From NCBI RefSeq assembly GCF_016132545.1, contig NZ_CP066167.1, positions 4,014,571 to 4,078,570 on the forward strand: DNA of 64,000 nucleotides. Reading direction: 5' to 3'. The notes beneath the pieces are model-generated. The model had not been told where the DNA came from. It did not search any database and worked only from the letters and a program-made list of their open reading frames with translations. Source of the stretch: Spongiibacter nanhainus. Lineage in GTDB: Bacteria; Pseudomonadota; Gammaproteobacteria; Pseudomonadales; Spongiibacteraceae. Each line of letters starts with the position of its first letter. Position 1 is the stretch's first letter. This document shows positions 34,217-45,111 of this stretch, one piece after another. A program made the position numbers and the translations under genes.

Positions 34217-35041
34217 ATGGCCTGGGTTTCATTTGATGTATTCCGCACCCTGGGCTTCGCCGATACCCTGCAGCTCAAAGCCAGCCAACTGCTGGCTCGC
34301 CGCCAGGACCTCGCCGACGCCGAGTGGGTATTGTTTCCAGAGTATTGGCAGCTCAACGCCTTGGTCTATGGACTAAACGCCCGGGTCTTTCCCAGCGAGG
34401 CCAGCTACCGCCTCGGTCACAACAAAATCGAAATGACCCGGGCCTTCGAACTCGTCGCGCCTGCCCACATTCCCTGGACCGAAATTCGCGCCAATACCCC
34501 GGAGAATGCCGAAGAGTTGTGGGCACTGATGCAGAGCCCCTTTGTGGCCAAACTGCCCAAGTCGGCGCTGGGCAACGGCGTGTGGTTGATTGAAGACCGT
34601 CAGGAATGGAAGACCTACGTGGCCACCACCGATGTGCTCTACGTCCAGGAGTACCTGCCCATCGACCGGGATATCCGTGTTGTAGTGGTGGGGGATCAAG
34701 TGATTTCAGCCTATTGGCGGGAGCAAGCCAGCCGGGGCTTTTACAACAATGTCGCCAAGGGCGGTGCCATTGATCACAGTCCAGTTCCACAGATCGCCGT
34801 CGATCTGGCGCTAAATCTGGCCAAGACCCTGGGTATCGACCACGCCGGTTTCGATATCGCCATGGTGGCAGGCCACCCCTATGTGCTGGAGTTTAATCGC
34901 CTGTTTGGCAATCAGGGAATCACTGGCGGTGGTGGCGCCGTGCGGGATGCCATTGTCGACTATCTTCACCGGCAGTCGACCCCCACTGGCCCCAGTTTTC
35001 CTAGCAACCCGGCCAATCACCGTTTAAGCCGGGTGGCATAG
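34217..35041 (+). CDS. ATP-grasp (RimK-like) ligase domain protein
   Basis: 274 residues. Features of the ATP-grasp fold are the conserved lysine region FVAKLPKSALGNGVWLIEDRQE, the YVQEYLPIDRDIRVVVVGDQVISAYWREQ strand pair (RimK-like), the Gly-rich SRGFYNNVAKGGAI loop and the metal-binding end DIAMVAGHPYVLEFNRLFGNQGI (Glu and Asn ligands). It may join an amino acid or short peptide to a substrate; none is indicated. Its N-terminal 60 residues (FDVFRTLGF...) are typical of this small uncharacterised subfamily. It lies 100 bp after the lemA operon and converges on cfa with a 5 bp gap. Confidence 0.85.
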   Translation: MAWVSFDVFRTLGFADTLQLKASQLLARRQDLADAEWVLFPEYWQLNALVYGLNARVFPSEASYRLGHNKIEMTRAFELVAPAHIPWTEIRANTPENAEELWALMQSPFVAKLPKSALGNGVWLIEDRQEWKTYVATTDVLYVQEYLPIDRDIRVVVVGDQVISAYWREQASRGFYNNVAKGGAIDHSPVPQIAVDLALNLAKTLGIDHAGFDIAMVAGHPYVLEFNRLFGNQGITGGGGAVRDAIVDYLHRQSTPTGPSFPSNPANHRLSRVA

Positions 35042-35046
35042 GCCGC

Positions 35047-36204
35047 CTAGCTTATGCGCCGGTGACCACCGAGTTCACCCCAGGGCGAAAACACCCACTG
35101 CCACAACTGGATATCCCGCGCCCGAAATGCGCCGGCGCAGCTGAGCAGGTAGTAGCGCCACATCCGATAGAAGGGGGTGTCGAATTGTGCGGAAAGCTTC
35201 TCCGGCCAAGCCAATTCAAAATTGCGGTGCCAGGCCATCAGGGTCTTGTCGTAGTCGGCGCCAAAGTTATGAAGGTCTTCGGTGACAAACAGGTTGTCAG
35301 CCGCATCTCCGATTTGCCCCACACTGGGCAAGTCGCCATTGGGAAAGATGTAGCGATCGATCCAGGCATCGGGGGTGGAGCGGCGGCGGTTTTTACCGAT
35401 GGTGTGCAGCAATAGCAGACCGTTGTCTTTAAGGCAGCGACGCGCCACTTCCATAAACTGGCGATGATTCTTGCGGCCGACATGCTCAAACATTCCCAGG
35501 CTGATCACCCGGTCAAACTGCCCGTCGACTTCGCGGTAATCCTGGAGCCGAAATTCCAGCGGCAAACCGGCGTACTGTTGTTTGGCCCAATCCGCCTGCT
35601 CCTGAGACACCGTCACACCAACACACTCCACGCCGTAGTGTTCGGCGGCATAACCCATAAAACTGCCCCAGCCACAGCCAATATCCAGCACTTTCATTCC
35701 GGGTCGCAGCTGCATTTTTTTGCACACCAGATCCAGCTTATCGATCTGAGCCTGCTCGAGGTTGGCCGCGGTTTTCCAATACCCGCAGGTATAGGTCAGC
35801 CGGGAGTCCAGCATCGCCTCGTAAATATCATTGCCGAGATCATAGTGCCGCTGCGCAACCTGAAAGGCACGGGACAGGCTCTGGAGATTGAACAGCCTGG
35901 CCCTGAGGGCGTCGACGATAACCTGCCGGGGAGAAATCTCACGGTCGACACCGTGACGAAGAATGCGAAAGAAAAACTCGTCTAGACGGCGGGCATCCCA
36001 ATAGCCCGCCATATAGGCTTCACCCAGGGCAAGATTACCCTGGGTCAGCAAGCGGGGTATAAAGCGCTTGTCGTGTAGCTGTAGGTCCCAACTTCGAGAC
36101 CCATTGATCTCGATATCGGCCTTGGCCAACAGGGATTCGAACTGCCCGTATACCCCACCCTTAGACGCCGTCTTGCCCTGCCGGGACTTAACGATATCAC
36201 CCAC
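35047..36204 (-). CDS. cfa: Cyclopropane-fatty-acyl-phospholipid synthase
   Basis: 385-residue SAM-dependent enzyme that adds methylene to unsaturated acyl chains in the membrane. The SAM site is VLDIGCGWGSFMGYAAEHYGVECVGVTVSQEQ. The region LGMFEHVGRKNHRQFM binds bicarbonate/substrate (conserved Glu-His). The C-terminal YLLSCAGAFRARDIQLWQWVFS carries the conserved Cys of E. coli Cfa. GTG 36204 is the start, with GAGGAGG seven bases upstream. Length is that of E. coli Cfa (382). It stands alone, with its own upstream region shared with the divergent stretch at 36205-36381. Confidence 0.96.
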   Translation of the reverse strand: MGDIVKSRQGKTASKGGVYGQFESLLAKADIEINGSRSWDLQLHDKRFIPRLLTQGNLALGEAYMAGYWDARRLDEFFFRILRHGVDREISPRQVIVDALRARLFNLQSLSRAFQVAQRHYDLGNDIYEAMLDSRLTYTCGYWKTAANLEQAQIDKLDLVCKKMQLRPGMKVLDIGCGWGSFMGYAAEHYGVECVGVTVSQEQADWAKQQYAGLPLEFRLQDYREVDGQFDRVISLGMFEHVGRKNHRQFMEVARRCLKDNGLLLLHTIGKNRRRSTPDAWIDRYIFPNGDLPSVGQIGDAADNLFVTEDLHNFGADYDKTLMAWHRNFELAWPEKLSAQFDTPFYRMWRYYLLSCAGAFRARDIQLWQWVFSPWGELGGHRRIS

Positions 36205-36333
36205 CGCGTTGCCTCCTCATTCCATCTGGAATTGCTCCATTGGTGTGCATTGGCTAATCAGTAGCGACTTATTGGTGCAATTTTGAACCCGATAATCGCT
36301 CTTGTCTAATTTTTAAGCAAAAGTGATTCCCAT

Positions 36334-36353
36334 CCATGGCTGTTGGGCCATGG
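36334..36353. repeat. 7-bp-arm hairpin in the cfa upstream region
   Basis: CCATGGC and GCCATGG with a 6-base loop. It lies in the 177 bp between the cfa start and the possible micropeptide at 36382; protein binding or RNA structure are both possible. Confidence 0.4.
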
Positions 36354-36381
36354 GAAAGTTCGGCGACAAAGGAGCACCGTT

Positions 36382-36456
36382 ATGGCATTCAATCCATGGC
36401 CGGCGGGAGTAGATGAGGTAGTTCAGAGTATTTCAATACAGAGCTGGGCGCCCTAA
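36382..36456 (+). CDS. Possible 24-residue micropeptide
   Basis: An ATG with a full AAAGGAG ribosome site seven bases upstream opens a short frame (start MAFNPWPAGVDEVV, end SWAP). It ends 4 bases into the stop region of the DUF1330-like gene on the other strand. Translation is suggested only by the quality of the ribosome site; there is no homology I can name. It could be a leader peptide, a real small protein or chance. Confidence 0.3.
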   Translation: MAFNPWPAGVDEVVQSISIQSWAP

Positions 36457-36767
36457 TCCCACTCAAAGGGTTTGCAGCGAATTAACAGACTCTTATCAAT
36501 GGCTTCTTCTCTGAGGTGTACGATCGCTTGGTACTCAGGGCTTTTTACCATGGCGTTAAAGGCTTGCTTACTCGGATACTTTACCAGGAAGAATACGTCT
36601 GGATCCCATTCTCCAATAATGCTTTTCTCAGGGCAGTAGTTTTCCTGAACTTCTGCCCCGGCCTTCTTCAGCAAAGGACGTGCGGCGTCGCCATATTGCA
36701 AATACTTTTCCTTACCGCCATCCTTTTTAAACCACAGCGCGTTTAGCATGTAGATTGGATCTTCCAT
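36453..36767 (-). CDS. DUF1330-like dimeric alpha/beta-barrel protein
   Basis: 104 residues with a ferredoxin-like pattern: IYMLNALWFKKDGGKEKYLQYGDAARPLLKKAGAEV, then WDPDVFFLVKYPSKQAFNAMVKSPEYQAIVHLREEAIDKSLLIRC. The spacing of the FLVKYPSKQAF and SPEYQAI blocks matches DUF1330, small cytosolic proteins of unknown role, sometimes near lipid or aromatic metabolism. It is 125 bp downstream of the thiolase gene on the same strand. Confidence 0.75.
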   Translation of the reverse strand: MEDPIYMLNALWFKKDGGKEKYLQYGDAARPLLKKAGAEVQENYCPEKSIIGEWDPDVFFLVKYPSKQAFNAMVKSPEYQAIVHLREEAIDKSLLIRCKPFEWD

Positions 36768-36841
36768 TTATTTATCCTTTTTTACGAGATCAGTGTGGGA
36801 GGAGCCAAGCCATTGATGTGCAGTGAGTGCTCACATTATGA

Positions 36842-36875
36842 GGCAGAGCACCCGCCTAAATCGAGGTGCTCTGCC
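36842..36875. terminator. Strong hairpin downstream of the thiolase gene
   Basis: GGCAGAGCACC (36842-36852) and GGTGCTCTGCC (36865-36875) form a perfect 11-bp stem with a 12-base loop, 17 bp after the thiolase stop. T-runs lie only on the plus-strand side (ATGGTTTTTTG), so on the minus strand it lacks a classic tail; it probably protects or ends the thiolase mRNA. Confidence 0.55.
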
Positions 36876-36891
36876 AAATGGTTTTTTGATT

Positions 36892-38073
36892 CTAGATGCG
36901 TTCAAAGATAACAGCGATACCCTGACCACCGCCAATACACATCGTAACCAAGGCGTACTTACCTTGGATACGCTGCAGCTCGTAGAGCGCCTTGGTGGCA
37001 ATAAACGCACCGGAGCAACCCACCGGATGGCCCAGGGCGATTGCACCACCGTTGGGATTGGTTTTGCTCATATCCAGCTCCAAGCCCTTTGCTACCGCCA
37101 GAGCTTGAGCAGCGAACGCCTCATTGGACTCGATCACATCCATGTCTCCCAGGGAGAGACCAGCCTTACTCAGGGCTTTTTGGGTAGCGGGTATGGGCCC
37201 CTCGCCCATGATGTGGTTGGGGACACCAGCCACCGCATAGGACACCAGGCGCGCCAAAGGCGTTTGGCCGGCTTTTTCAGCAGCAGAGGCCGAGGCCATT
37301 ACCAGGAAGGCGGCGCCGTCATTGATACCAGAGGCGTTGCCAGCGGTGACCGAACCCTCTTTCTGGAAAGCGGGGCGTAGCTTGGCAAGACTCTCCATGG
37401 TAGTGCCAGGTTTAACATGCTCGTCAGTGTCGAACTGAATTTCCCCTTTGCGGGTTTTCAGAGTGACCGGGGCGATTTGCTCTTTAAAATAACCCGCTTC
37501 AACAGCGGCAGCAGCCCGGCGATGGGACTCCACCGCAAAGGCATCTTGCTCTTCCCGGCTTATCTCCCATTTCTTCGCCAGGTTTTCGGCAGTGATGCCC
37601 ATATGACCGACACCGAAGGGGTCAGTGAGTATCGCGGTCATACCGTCGATCATTTCGACATTGCCCATGCGGGCTCCGTGTCGCATCGCCGTTGACAGGT
37701 AGGCACCCCGGGACATTACCTCAACACCGCCACCGATACCGTACTCGCAATCCCCCAGCATAATATTCTGCGCAGTGGTCACCACCGCCTGCAGACCTGA
37801 ACTACACAGCCGGTTGACGCCCATGGCAACCGACTCCATCGGAAGCCCCGCTTGAATGGCGGCAACCCGGGCGACGTAGCCATAGCGTGAGTCGGTAGGA
37901 ATACAATTGCCGACGGTAACATAGTTAATCTGCTGGGGATCAACGGCAGAGCGATCAATAGCCGCTTTCATAATCTGGCCACCCAGTTCGTGGGGCTCTA
38001 TACCACTGAGTCCTCCACCATAGGTCCCGATTCCTGATCGGGCCGCACTGAGCACTACAACATCTTGAGTCAT
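36892..38073 (-). CDS. Acetyl-CoA acetyltransferase (thiolase)
   Basis: 393 residues; condenses or cleaves acyl-CoA units. The catalytic set is complete: nucleophile Cys in NRLCSSGLQAVVTTAQN (about residue 90), NEAFAAQ, active-site His in GGAIALGHPVGCSGA and second Cys in VTMCIGGGQGIAV. Length and motifs fit AtoB/PhaA-type biosynthetic thiolases. Without phaB/phaC or bktB nearby, the role (PHB, ketone-body or fatty-acid use) stays open. It is 14 bp downstream of glmS on the same strand and may be read through from the glmUS operon. Confidence 0.94.
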   Translation of the reverse strand: MTQDVVVLSAARSGIGTYGGGLSGIEPHELGGQIMKAAIDRSAVDPQQINYVTVGNCIPTDSRYGYVARVAAIQAGLPMESVAMGVNRLCSSGLQAVVTTAQNIMLGDCEYGIGGGVEVMSRGAYLSTAMRHGARMGNVEMIDGMTAILTDPFGVGHMGITAENLAKKWEISREEQDAFAVESHRRAAAAVEAGYFKEQIAPVTLKTRKGEIQFDTDEHVKPGTTMESLAKLRPAFQKEGSVTAGNASGINDGAAFLVMASASAAEKAGQTPLARLVSYAVAGVPNHIMGEGPIPATQKALSKAGLSLGDMDVIESNEAFAAQALAVAKGLELDMSKTNPNGGAIALGHPVGCSGAFIATKALYELQRIQGKYALVTMCIGGGQGIAVIFERI

Positions 38074-38087
38074 TAACTTTCTCCTAC

Positions 38088-39917
38088 TTATTCAACGGTC
38101 ACGGATTTCGCCAAGTTACGGGGCTGATCGACATCAGTGCCTTTCAAAATAGCAACGTGATAAGACAGTAACTGTAGCGGTATGGTGTAAATGATGGGGG
38201 CAATAATATCGTCAACGTGGGGCAACTCGATAATGTCCAGACCCTTGCTTTCCTTAAACCCGGCAGCCTTGTCAGCGAATACAAACAACTGCCCACCCCG
38301 CGCCTGAACTTCCTGTAGGTTGGACTTAAGTTTTTCTAACAACTCATCATTAGGCGCAACGGCTATGACTGGCATATCGCTATCTACCAAGGCCAACGGT
38401 CCGTGCTTTAACTCACCAGCGGGATAGCTTTCGGCATGGATATAGGAAATTTCTTTGAGCTTTAGGGCGCCTTCCATGGCCACCGGCCACTGCACACCCC
38501 GCCCGAGAAACAGCGCGTGGTGCTTCTCGGCAAAGGCTTTGGACATGGCGCGAATATCGGCATCCAGATCCAATGTTTCTGACAACAGACGCGGTAGACC
38601 ATGTAGGGCCTTGACGATATTGGCCTCGGTGGCCTCGTCGATATCGTGGTGGCGGCCCAGCGCTACCGTAAACAATAACAGTGCGACTAACTGGGTGGTA
38701 AAGGCCTTGGTGGAGGCAACACCAATTTCCGGCCCTGCTTCGGTCATCACAAACAAGTCGGACTCTCGAACAAGCGAACTTTGCGCCACATTGCAGATGG
38801 TTAGAGAGGCACTGTAACCCAGTGTTTTGGCCAAACGCAGTGCTGCAAGCGTGTCCGCCGTTTCACCAGATTGAGAGATGGTGACCAACAAGGTATTTTC
38901 TTGAACCTTGAATTTGCGGTAGCGAAATTCACTGGCTACTTCGACCCGGCAGGGGACACCGGCGATACCCTCTATCCAGTACTTGGCGATCATGCCGGCG
39001 TGGTAGCTGGTGCCGCAAGCCACGATCTGTACTGATGACACCGACGCTAAAAGCGGCGCGGCATGAGGGCCCAAGGCTTCGGCCAGCACTTTGGTTTTTC
39101 CCAGTCGCTGCAGCAGCGAGCGCTCGATCATTTTGGGCTGCTCATAGATTTCCTTGAGCATGAAGTGGCGATAGGGCCCTTTGTCTATCGATTCGGCGGC
39201 AGCATCGATTTGGGTGAGGTCCCGGGTAACCGACTCCCCCGCTTCGTTCCAAATGCGATAGTGACCCAGGGTCACTTCCGCGATGTCACCCTCCTCCAGA
39301 TACACAAAGCGATCGGTAACCTGTCGCAAAGCCAGATGATCGGAGGCGACAAAATTTTCGCCAATGCCCACACCAATAACGAGGGGACTACCTTTGCGGG
39401 CACACACCAAACGATCAGGCTGATCGGCGTGAATGGCTGCCAAACCATAAGCCCCATCCAGGTCCTTTACTGCATGCCGGACTGCACTGAGGAGATCCCG
39501 CTGCAATTGATAGTAATGATGGACAAGATGAACAATCGTTTCGGTATCGGTCTGGGATACAAACTCGTAACCCAATGCTTCCAGTCTTTGTTTTAGTTCG
39601 CTGTGATTCTCAATAATACCGTTATGAACCAGCGCCAGAGAACCAGAGAAATGGGGGTGGGCGTTATCTTCTGAAGGCTGCCCGTGGGTGGCCCAACGAG
39701 TATGGGCGATACCAGTCTTTCCCGGCAGCGGATGAGTATCCAATGCTTGGGCCAGGGCCTCTACTTTACCGACCCGCTTAACAAAGGGGATGGGGCCTTC
39801 GCCATTAATAACCGCCATTCCGGCGGAATCGTAGCCTCTGTACTCCAGCCGGTGTAGCCCTTCAAGCAGTATTGCCGCAACATCCCGCTGGGCGACAGCG
39901 CCAACTATACCGCACAT
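38088..39917 (-). CDS. glmS: Glucosamine-6-phosphate synthase (isomerizing)
   Basis: 609 residues; fructose-6-phosphate plus glutamine to glucosamine-6-phosphate, first step of UDP-GlcNAc synthesis. N-terminal glutaminase domain begins MCGIVGAVA with catalytic Cys2, [17 protein letters not shown] and [16 protein letters not shown]; two SIS isomerase domains follow ([55 protein letters not shown]), ending in [14 protein letters not shown] precedes the ATG. It lies 9 bp after glmU, as in most gammaproteobacteria. Confidence 0.98.
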   Translation of the reverse strand: MCGIVGAVAQRDVAAILLEGLHRLEYRGYDSAGMAVINGEGPIPFVKRVGKVEALAQALDTHPLPGKTGIAHTRWATHGQPSEDNAHPHFSGSLALVHNGIIENHSELKQRLEALGYEFVSQTDTETIVHLVHHYYQLQRDLLSAVRHAVKDLDGAYGLAAIHADQPDRLVCARKGSPLVIGVGIGENFVASDHLALRQVTDRFVYLEEGDIAEVTLGHYRIWNEAGESVTRDLTQIDAAAESIDKGPYRHFMLKEIYEQPKMIERSLLQRLGKTKVLAEALGPHAAPLLASVSSVQIVACGTSYHAGMIAKYWIEGIAGVPCRVEVASEFRYRKFKVQENTLLVTISQSGETADTLAALRLAKTLGYSASLTICNVAQSSLVRESDLFVMTEAGPEIGVASTKAFTTQLVALLLFTVALGRHHDIDEATEANIVKALHGLPRLLSETLDLDADIRAMSKAFAEKHHALFLGRGVQWPVAMEGALKLKEISYIHAESYPAGELKHGPLALVDSDMPVIAVAPNDELLEKLKSNLQEVQARGGQLFVFADKAAGFKESKGLDIIELPHVDDIIAPIIYTIPLQLLSYHVAILKGTDVDQPRNLAKSVTVE

Positions 39918-39926
39918 AGTGTTTCC

Positions 39927-41321
39927 TCAGTGTTTGTCGGCATTTTTTGAGCCGACCGTTTTTGTTGCCTCAGGGCGCTTCCAGTTTTGGATATTGCGTT
40001 GTCGCCCCCTGGCCACGGCAAGCTCATTGTCATCCACCTTGCCAGTAATGGTAGATCCTGCACCGATGGTGGCATTGTCGCCAATTTCTACTGGCGCCAC
40101 GAGTGAGGTGTTAGAACCAATAAAACTGGCCTTACCAATGCGGGTTTTGTGCTTGTTGACGCCGTCGTAGTTGCAGGTAATTGTTCCGGCACCAATATTG
40201 GTTAGGCTACCCACCTCCGCGTCACCGATATAACTTAGGTGATTCACCTTGGCACCGTCTGCCAGTCGCGACTTCTTAACCTCAACGAAGTTGCCCACTT
40301 TAACACCATTGCCTAGTACAGAACCGGGACGAAGCCGGGCAAAGGGGCCAATCACACAATCGCCGGATACATCCGCATCTTCGACAATAGAATTGGCTTT
40401 AATCTCGACGCCATCACCTATTCGACTGTTAATGATCATACAGTTTGGACCAATACGAACATGGTGGCCCAAGGTTACCGTCCCTTCAAACACACAATTG
40501 ATATCGATAAAACAATCGGAGTCGGCAGAAAGCTCACCGCGAATATCCAAACGCTGCGCATCAGCCAGACCCACACCCTCATCCATTAATTGCAGGGCCC
40601 GCTGATGCTGCAAAGCTCTTTCCACTTCCTGTAACTGTCGGCGGCTATTAATCCCCTGTATTTCAATCAAATCCTTAGGGTGTGCCACCGCTATGGAAAA
40701 GCTATCGGCAACCGCCATGGCGATGATATCGGTCAGGTAGTACTCGCCCTGAGCATTGTTGGCTTGCAGTTGAGGTAACCAGCGTTTGAGTGCCTTGGCC
40801 GGCGCTGCCAACACACCGGTATTGATTTCAGCGATGGCCAATTGTTCGGCGCTGGCGTCCTTGTGCTCAACAATGGCGGTGACATTGTCCTTGTTGTCTC
40901 GGACGATGCGACCATAGCCACTGGGATCGTCGACATAGGCACTGAGAATCGCAATGCTCGACTCGTCAATTGACGACAGCAGTGACGACAAGGTTTGGGG
41001 CGCGATCAGCGGTACGTCCCCATAGGTGATCAATACCGCCGCATCGTCGGCGATATCGGGCAGGGCCTGAGCAACGGCGTGACCGGTGCCTTTTTGCTCA
41101 GCCTGCTCCACCCAGTTTACCGCTTCATGCTGAAGTGCAGACTGCACTTGATCGCCACCATGACCAATAACAATATGCAGCTTTTCGGTCTGGAGGGGAC
41201 GAACCGCATCGACGGCCCATTGCAGCAGGGTTTTGCCTGCCAAGGTATGCAACACTTTAGGCAATGTGGAGCGCATACGGGAGCCCTGACCAGCTGCCAG
41301 GATAACGACTTCAGCGGACAC
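39927..41321 (-). CDS. glmU: Bifunctional GlmU: glucosamine-1-P acetyltransferase / GlcNAc-1-P uridyltransferase
   Basis: 464 residues; last two steps to UDP-GlcNAc. N-terminal Rossmann domain with VVILAAGQGSRMRSTLPKVLHTLAGK; linker; C-terminal left-handed beta-helix of hexapeptide repeats (VTLGHHVRIGPNCMII..., TITCNYDGVNKHKTRIGKASFIGSNTSLVAPVEIG) with the acetyl-transfer His/Lys region. The frame reaches 41405, but GTG 41321 with AAAGGA about 6 nt upstream gives the family start (V-S-A-E-V-V-I-L). It is divergent from an SDR gene across about 110 bp. Confidence 0.97.
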   Translation of the reverse strand: MSAEVVILAAGQGSRMRSTLPKVLHTLAGKTLLQWAVDAVRPLQTEKLHIVIGHGGDQVQSALQHEAVNWVEQAEQKGTGHAVAQALPDIADDAAVLITYGDVPLIAPQTLSSLLSSIDESSIAILSAYVDDPSGYGRIVRDNKDNVTAIVEHKDASAEQLAIAEINTGVLAAPAKALKRWLPQLQANNAQGEYYLTDIIAMAVADSFSIAVAHPKDLIEIQGINSRRQLQEVERALQHQRALQLMDEGVGLADAQRLDIRGELSADSDCFIDINCVFEGTVTLGHHVRIGPNCMIINSRIGDGVEIKANSIVEDADVSGDCVIGPFARLRPGSVLGNGVKVGNFVEVKKSRLADGAKVNHLSYIGDAEVGSLTNIGAGTITCNYDGVNKHKTRIGKASFIGSNTSLVAPVEIGDNATIGAGSTITGKVDDNELAVARGRQRNIQNWKRPEATKTVGSKNADKH

Positions 41322-41434
41322 AGTTTTTCCTTTGCAATATTGGCCCCAAGGGCGAGAATGGTATCGAAAGGCGCGAAATCCCGCCAGTTCACAGCCATTA
41401 TTCACATAATTTGATTCAGTTATACGGAGTTCTA

Positions 41435-42196
41435 ATGGATTTACAGGATAAGGTCATCGTCGTTACCGGCGGCGCAAGGGGTTTGGGTTTTGCAATGGCA
41501 AAACGGCTCGGTCTGCACGGTGCCAAACCCGTTATTATCGACCTCAATCCTCAGGATATCGATGAAGCTATCGCCAAGCTTAGTGAAGAGGGAATCGACG
41601 CGAGTGGCCGCGTCTGCAACGTATCGCAGGAACATGAAGTGGAGCGTTGCTTTGCCAGCATTGCCGAGCAACATGGCGCGCTCCACGGCCTGATCAACAA
41701 TGCCGGCATGCTTCGGGATGCCCTGCTAGTGAAGGTAAAAGACGGCGAAGTCGTCGACCGAATGAGCCTTCAGCAGTGGAACACGGTGATCGACGTTAAC
41801 CTTACAGGTGTGTTTTTGTGTGGTCGCAGCGCCGCTGAGTGGATGATCAAGCTCAAGTGCGAAGGCGTGATCATTAATATCTCCAGTCTGTCACGCTTGG
41901 GCAACTGCGGTCAGACCAACTATTCGGCCAGCAAGGCGGGTGTCGCCGCCATGGCAGTGGGTTGGGCCGCCGAGCTGTCTCGCTTTGGCATACGCAGCGC
42001 TGCTATTGCTCCCGGCTTCTTTTACACCGAGATGGTAGCCAGCATGAAGCCCGAGGCTTTAGAGGCCGCTGCCGCCCATATACCCCTTGGGCGGCTGGGG
42101 GAGATGGACGAAATTGCCAAGGCCGCCCAGTTTATCTTCGAAAATGACTACTTTAACGGCAAGTTGATCGAGGTAGACGGGGGCTTGCGGGGCTGA
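41435..42196 (+). CDS. SDR family oxidoreductase (FabG-like)
   Basis: 253 residues. Motifs: TGGARGLGFAMAKRL (NAD(P) site; here residues 11-25), Asp-Leu-Asn after strand two (IDLNPQD, favours NADH), LINNAGMLRD, catalytic ISSLSRLGN and NYSASKAG, and APGFFYTEM. C-terminal VDGGLRG is standard for 3-oxoacyl-ACP reductase-type SDRs. The true substrate is unknown. ATG 41435 has CGGAG seven bases upstream; the open frame to 41411 is ignored. Confidence 0.92.
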   Translation: MDLQDKVIVVTGGARGLGFAMAKRLGLHGAKPVIIDLNPQDIDEAIAKLSEEGIDASGRVCNVSQEHEVERCFASIAEQHGALHGLINNAGMLRDALLVKVKDGEVVDRMSLQQWNTVIDVNLTGVFLCGRSAAEWMIKLKCEGVIINISSLSRLGNCGQTNYSASKAGVAAMAVGWAAELSRFGIRSAAIAPGFFYTEMVASMKPEALEAAAAHIPLGRLGEMDEIAKAAQFIFENDYFNGKLIEVDGGLRG

Positions 42197-42227
42197 GGAT
42201 CACGCCGCCGGTAGATGTCAGGCATAA

Positions 42228-42253
42228 AAAAAGCAGCCCGAGGGCTGCTTTTT
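42228..42253. terminator. Bidirectional Rho-independent terminator
   Basis: AAAAAGCAGCCC-GA-GGGCTGCTTTTT: a 12-bp perfect stem including A and T runs on both sides. It serves the convergent SDR gene (plus) and the end of the atp operon (minus). Confidence 0.93.
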
Positions 42254-42271
42254 AACGGTGCCAGTGCTGTA

Positions 42272-42700
42272 TCAGCCTTTACCGGCCGCTTTGCGAATTT
42301 GCTGCAGGGTGCGCAGCATTGCCGACGCCGACGCCAGCTGGGCTGCCGCACGGGAGTAGTCGATATCCGCATTCTGGTTCAGCATGGCTTGCTGGGCTTC
42401 TTTCTGTGCTTCCAGTGCGGATGCTTCATCCAGATCGCCGGCCCGCAGTGCGGTATCGGCCAGGATGCTCACCACATTGGGCTGCACTTCCAGGTAGCCA
42501 CCTGACACGTAGTACACCTGCTCTTCTCCGCTGTCCAACACCACTCGAACCGGACCCGGTTCCAGTGAGGTCAGCAAGGGGGCGTGACCATAGGTCACAC
42601 CCAGATCGCCCTGAATACCGTTGGCAACTACCAACTTGGCACGACCGGAGAAGATTTCGGCTTCTGCACTCACGATGTCGCAATGTATTGTCATAGCCAT
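42272..42700 (-). CDS. atpC: ATP synthase epsilon subunit
   Basis: 142 residues, last gene of the atp operon. N-terminal beta-sandwich ([50 protein letters not shown]; conserved [13 protein letters not shown]) and C-terminal helical hairpin that inhibits ATPase. It is slightly longer than E. coli epsilon (139). It links the rotor stalk to F1. Confidence 0.97.
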   Translation of the reverse strand: MAMTIHCDIVSAEAEIFSGRAKLVVANGIQGDLGVTYGHAPLLTSLEPGPVRVVLDSGEEQVYYVSGGYLEVQPNVVSILADTALRAGDLDEASALEAQKEAQQAMLNQNADIDYSRAAAQLASASAMLRTLQQIRKAAGKG

Positions 42701-42736
42701 ATCTTCTGCCTCTCAGGCGTAAGTCGCAACAACGAC

Positions 42737-44155
<1,419 letters not shown>

Positions 44156-44185
44156 TTAAAAATAAAATCCGTTGTCGGGTCGCCC

Positions 44186-45052
44186 TTAGGACGACACCGC
44201 CGCCGCACCGCCAACAATTTCTGACAGCTCTTGGGTAATGGCTGCCTGACGGGCTTTGTTGTATACCAGTTGCAGGCCGTCGATGAGTTCACCGGCGTTA
44301 TCGGTGGCGCTCTTCATCGCGATCATCCGCGCTGCCTGTTCACAGGCCCCGTTCTCTACTACGGTCTGATACACCTGAGACTCCACATAGCGAGTCAGCA
44401 GGCCTTCCAATAGCTCTTCGGGGTTGGGCTCGTATAGATAGTCCCAGTGATGCTTCAGGCTGTCGTCTTGTTCTGCTTCCAGAGGCAACAGTTGGCGCAC
44501 GAATGGAGTTTGAGTCATGGTGTTCACAAACTCGTTGCCCACCAGGTACAGACGATCGATTTTGCCTTCACTGTAGGCATCCAGCATGGTTTTCACGCTG
44601 CCGATCAAATCTGACACACTGGGGGCTTCCCCCATATCCCGCACTGCCGCAACCACGTTGCCGCCAAAGTTCTTAAAAAAGCCACCGGCCTTACCGCCGA
44701 CCAGACACAGGTCTACCTCGACGTTTTGGTCAGACCAGCTGCGCATGGCAGCCAGGGCTTTCTTGAACAGGTTGGTATTCAGACCGCCACACAAACCGCG
44801 GTCTGTAGAAACAATCACAAAGCCGACACGCTTGACGTCCCGCTCTTCCATATACTGGTGGCGGTATTCCGGATTGGCATTGGCGATATGCCCAACCACT
44901 GCGCGCATACGCTGCGCGTAGGGTTTACCCACTTCCATGCGATCCTGAGCCTTGCGCATTTTACTGGCCGCCACCATTTCCATGGCGCTAGTAATTTTTT
45001 GCGTGCTCTTGATGCTGGAGATCTGGGTGCGTATTTCTTTTGCACCTGCCAT
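44186..45052 (-). CDS. atpG: ATP synthase gamma subunit
   Basis: 288 residues; the central rotor shaft. N-terminal helix [36 protein letters not shown] and C-terminal helix [38 protein letters not shown] form the coiled coil; [20 protein letters not shown] is the conserved Rossmann part. Normal gammaproteobacterial length. Confidence 0.98.
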   Translation of the reverse strand: MAGAKEIRTQISSIKSTQKITSAMEMVAASKMRKAQDRMEVGKPYAQRMRAVVGHIANANPEYRHQYMEERDVKRVGFVIVSTDRGLCGGLNTNLFKKALAAMRSWSDQNVEVDLCLVGGKAGGFFKNFGGNVVAAVRDMGEAPSVSDLIGSVKTMLDAYSEGKIDRLYLVGNEFVNTMTQTPFVRQLLPLEAEQDDSLKHHWDYLYEPNPEELLEGLLTRYVESQVYQTVVENGACEQAARMIAMKSATDNAGELIDGLQLVYNKARQAAITQELSEIVGGAAAVSS

Positions 45053-45111
45053 AGCTAATTCCTCAAGCCGTAAAACGCCGCTAACGATGCATTAGCGGCG
45101 TCTTATGCGTC

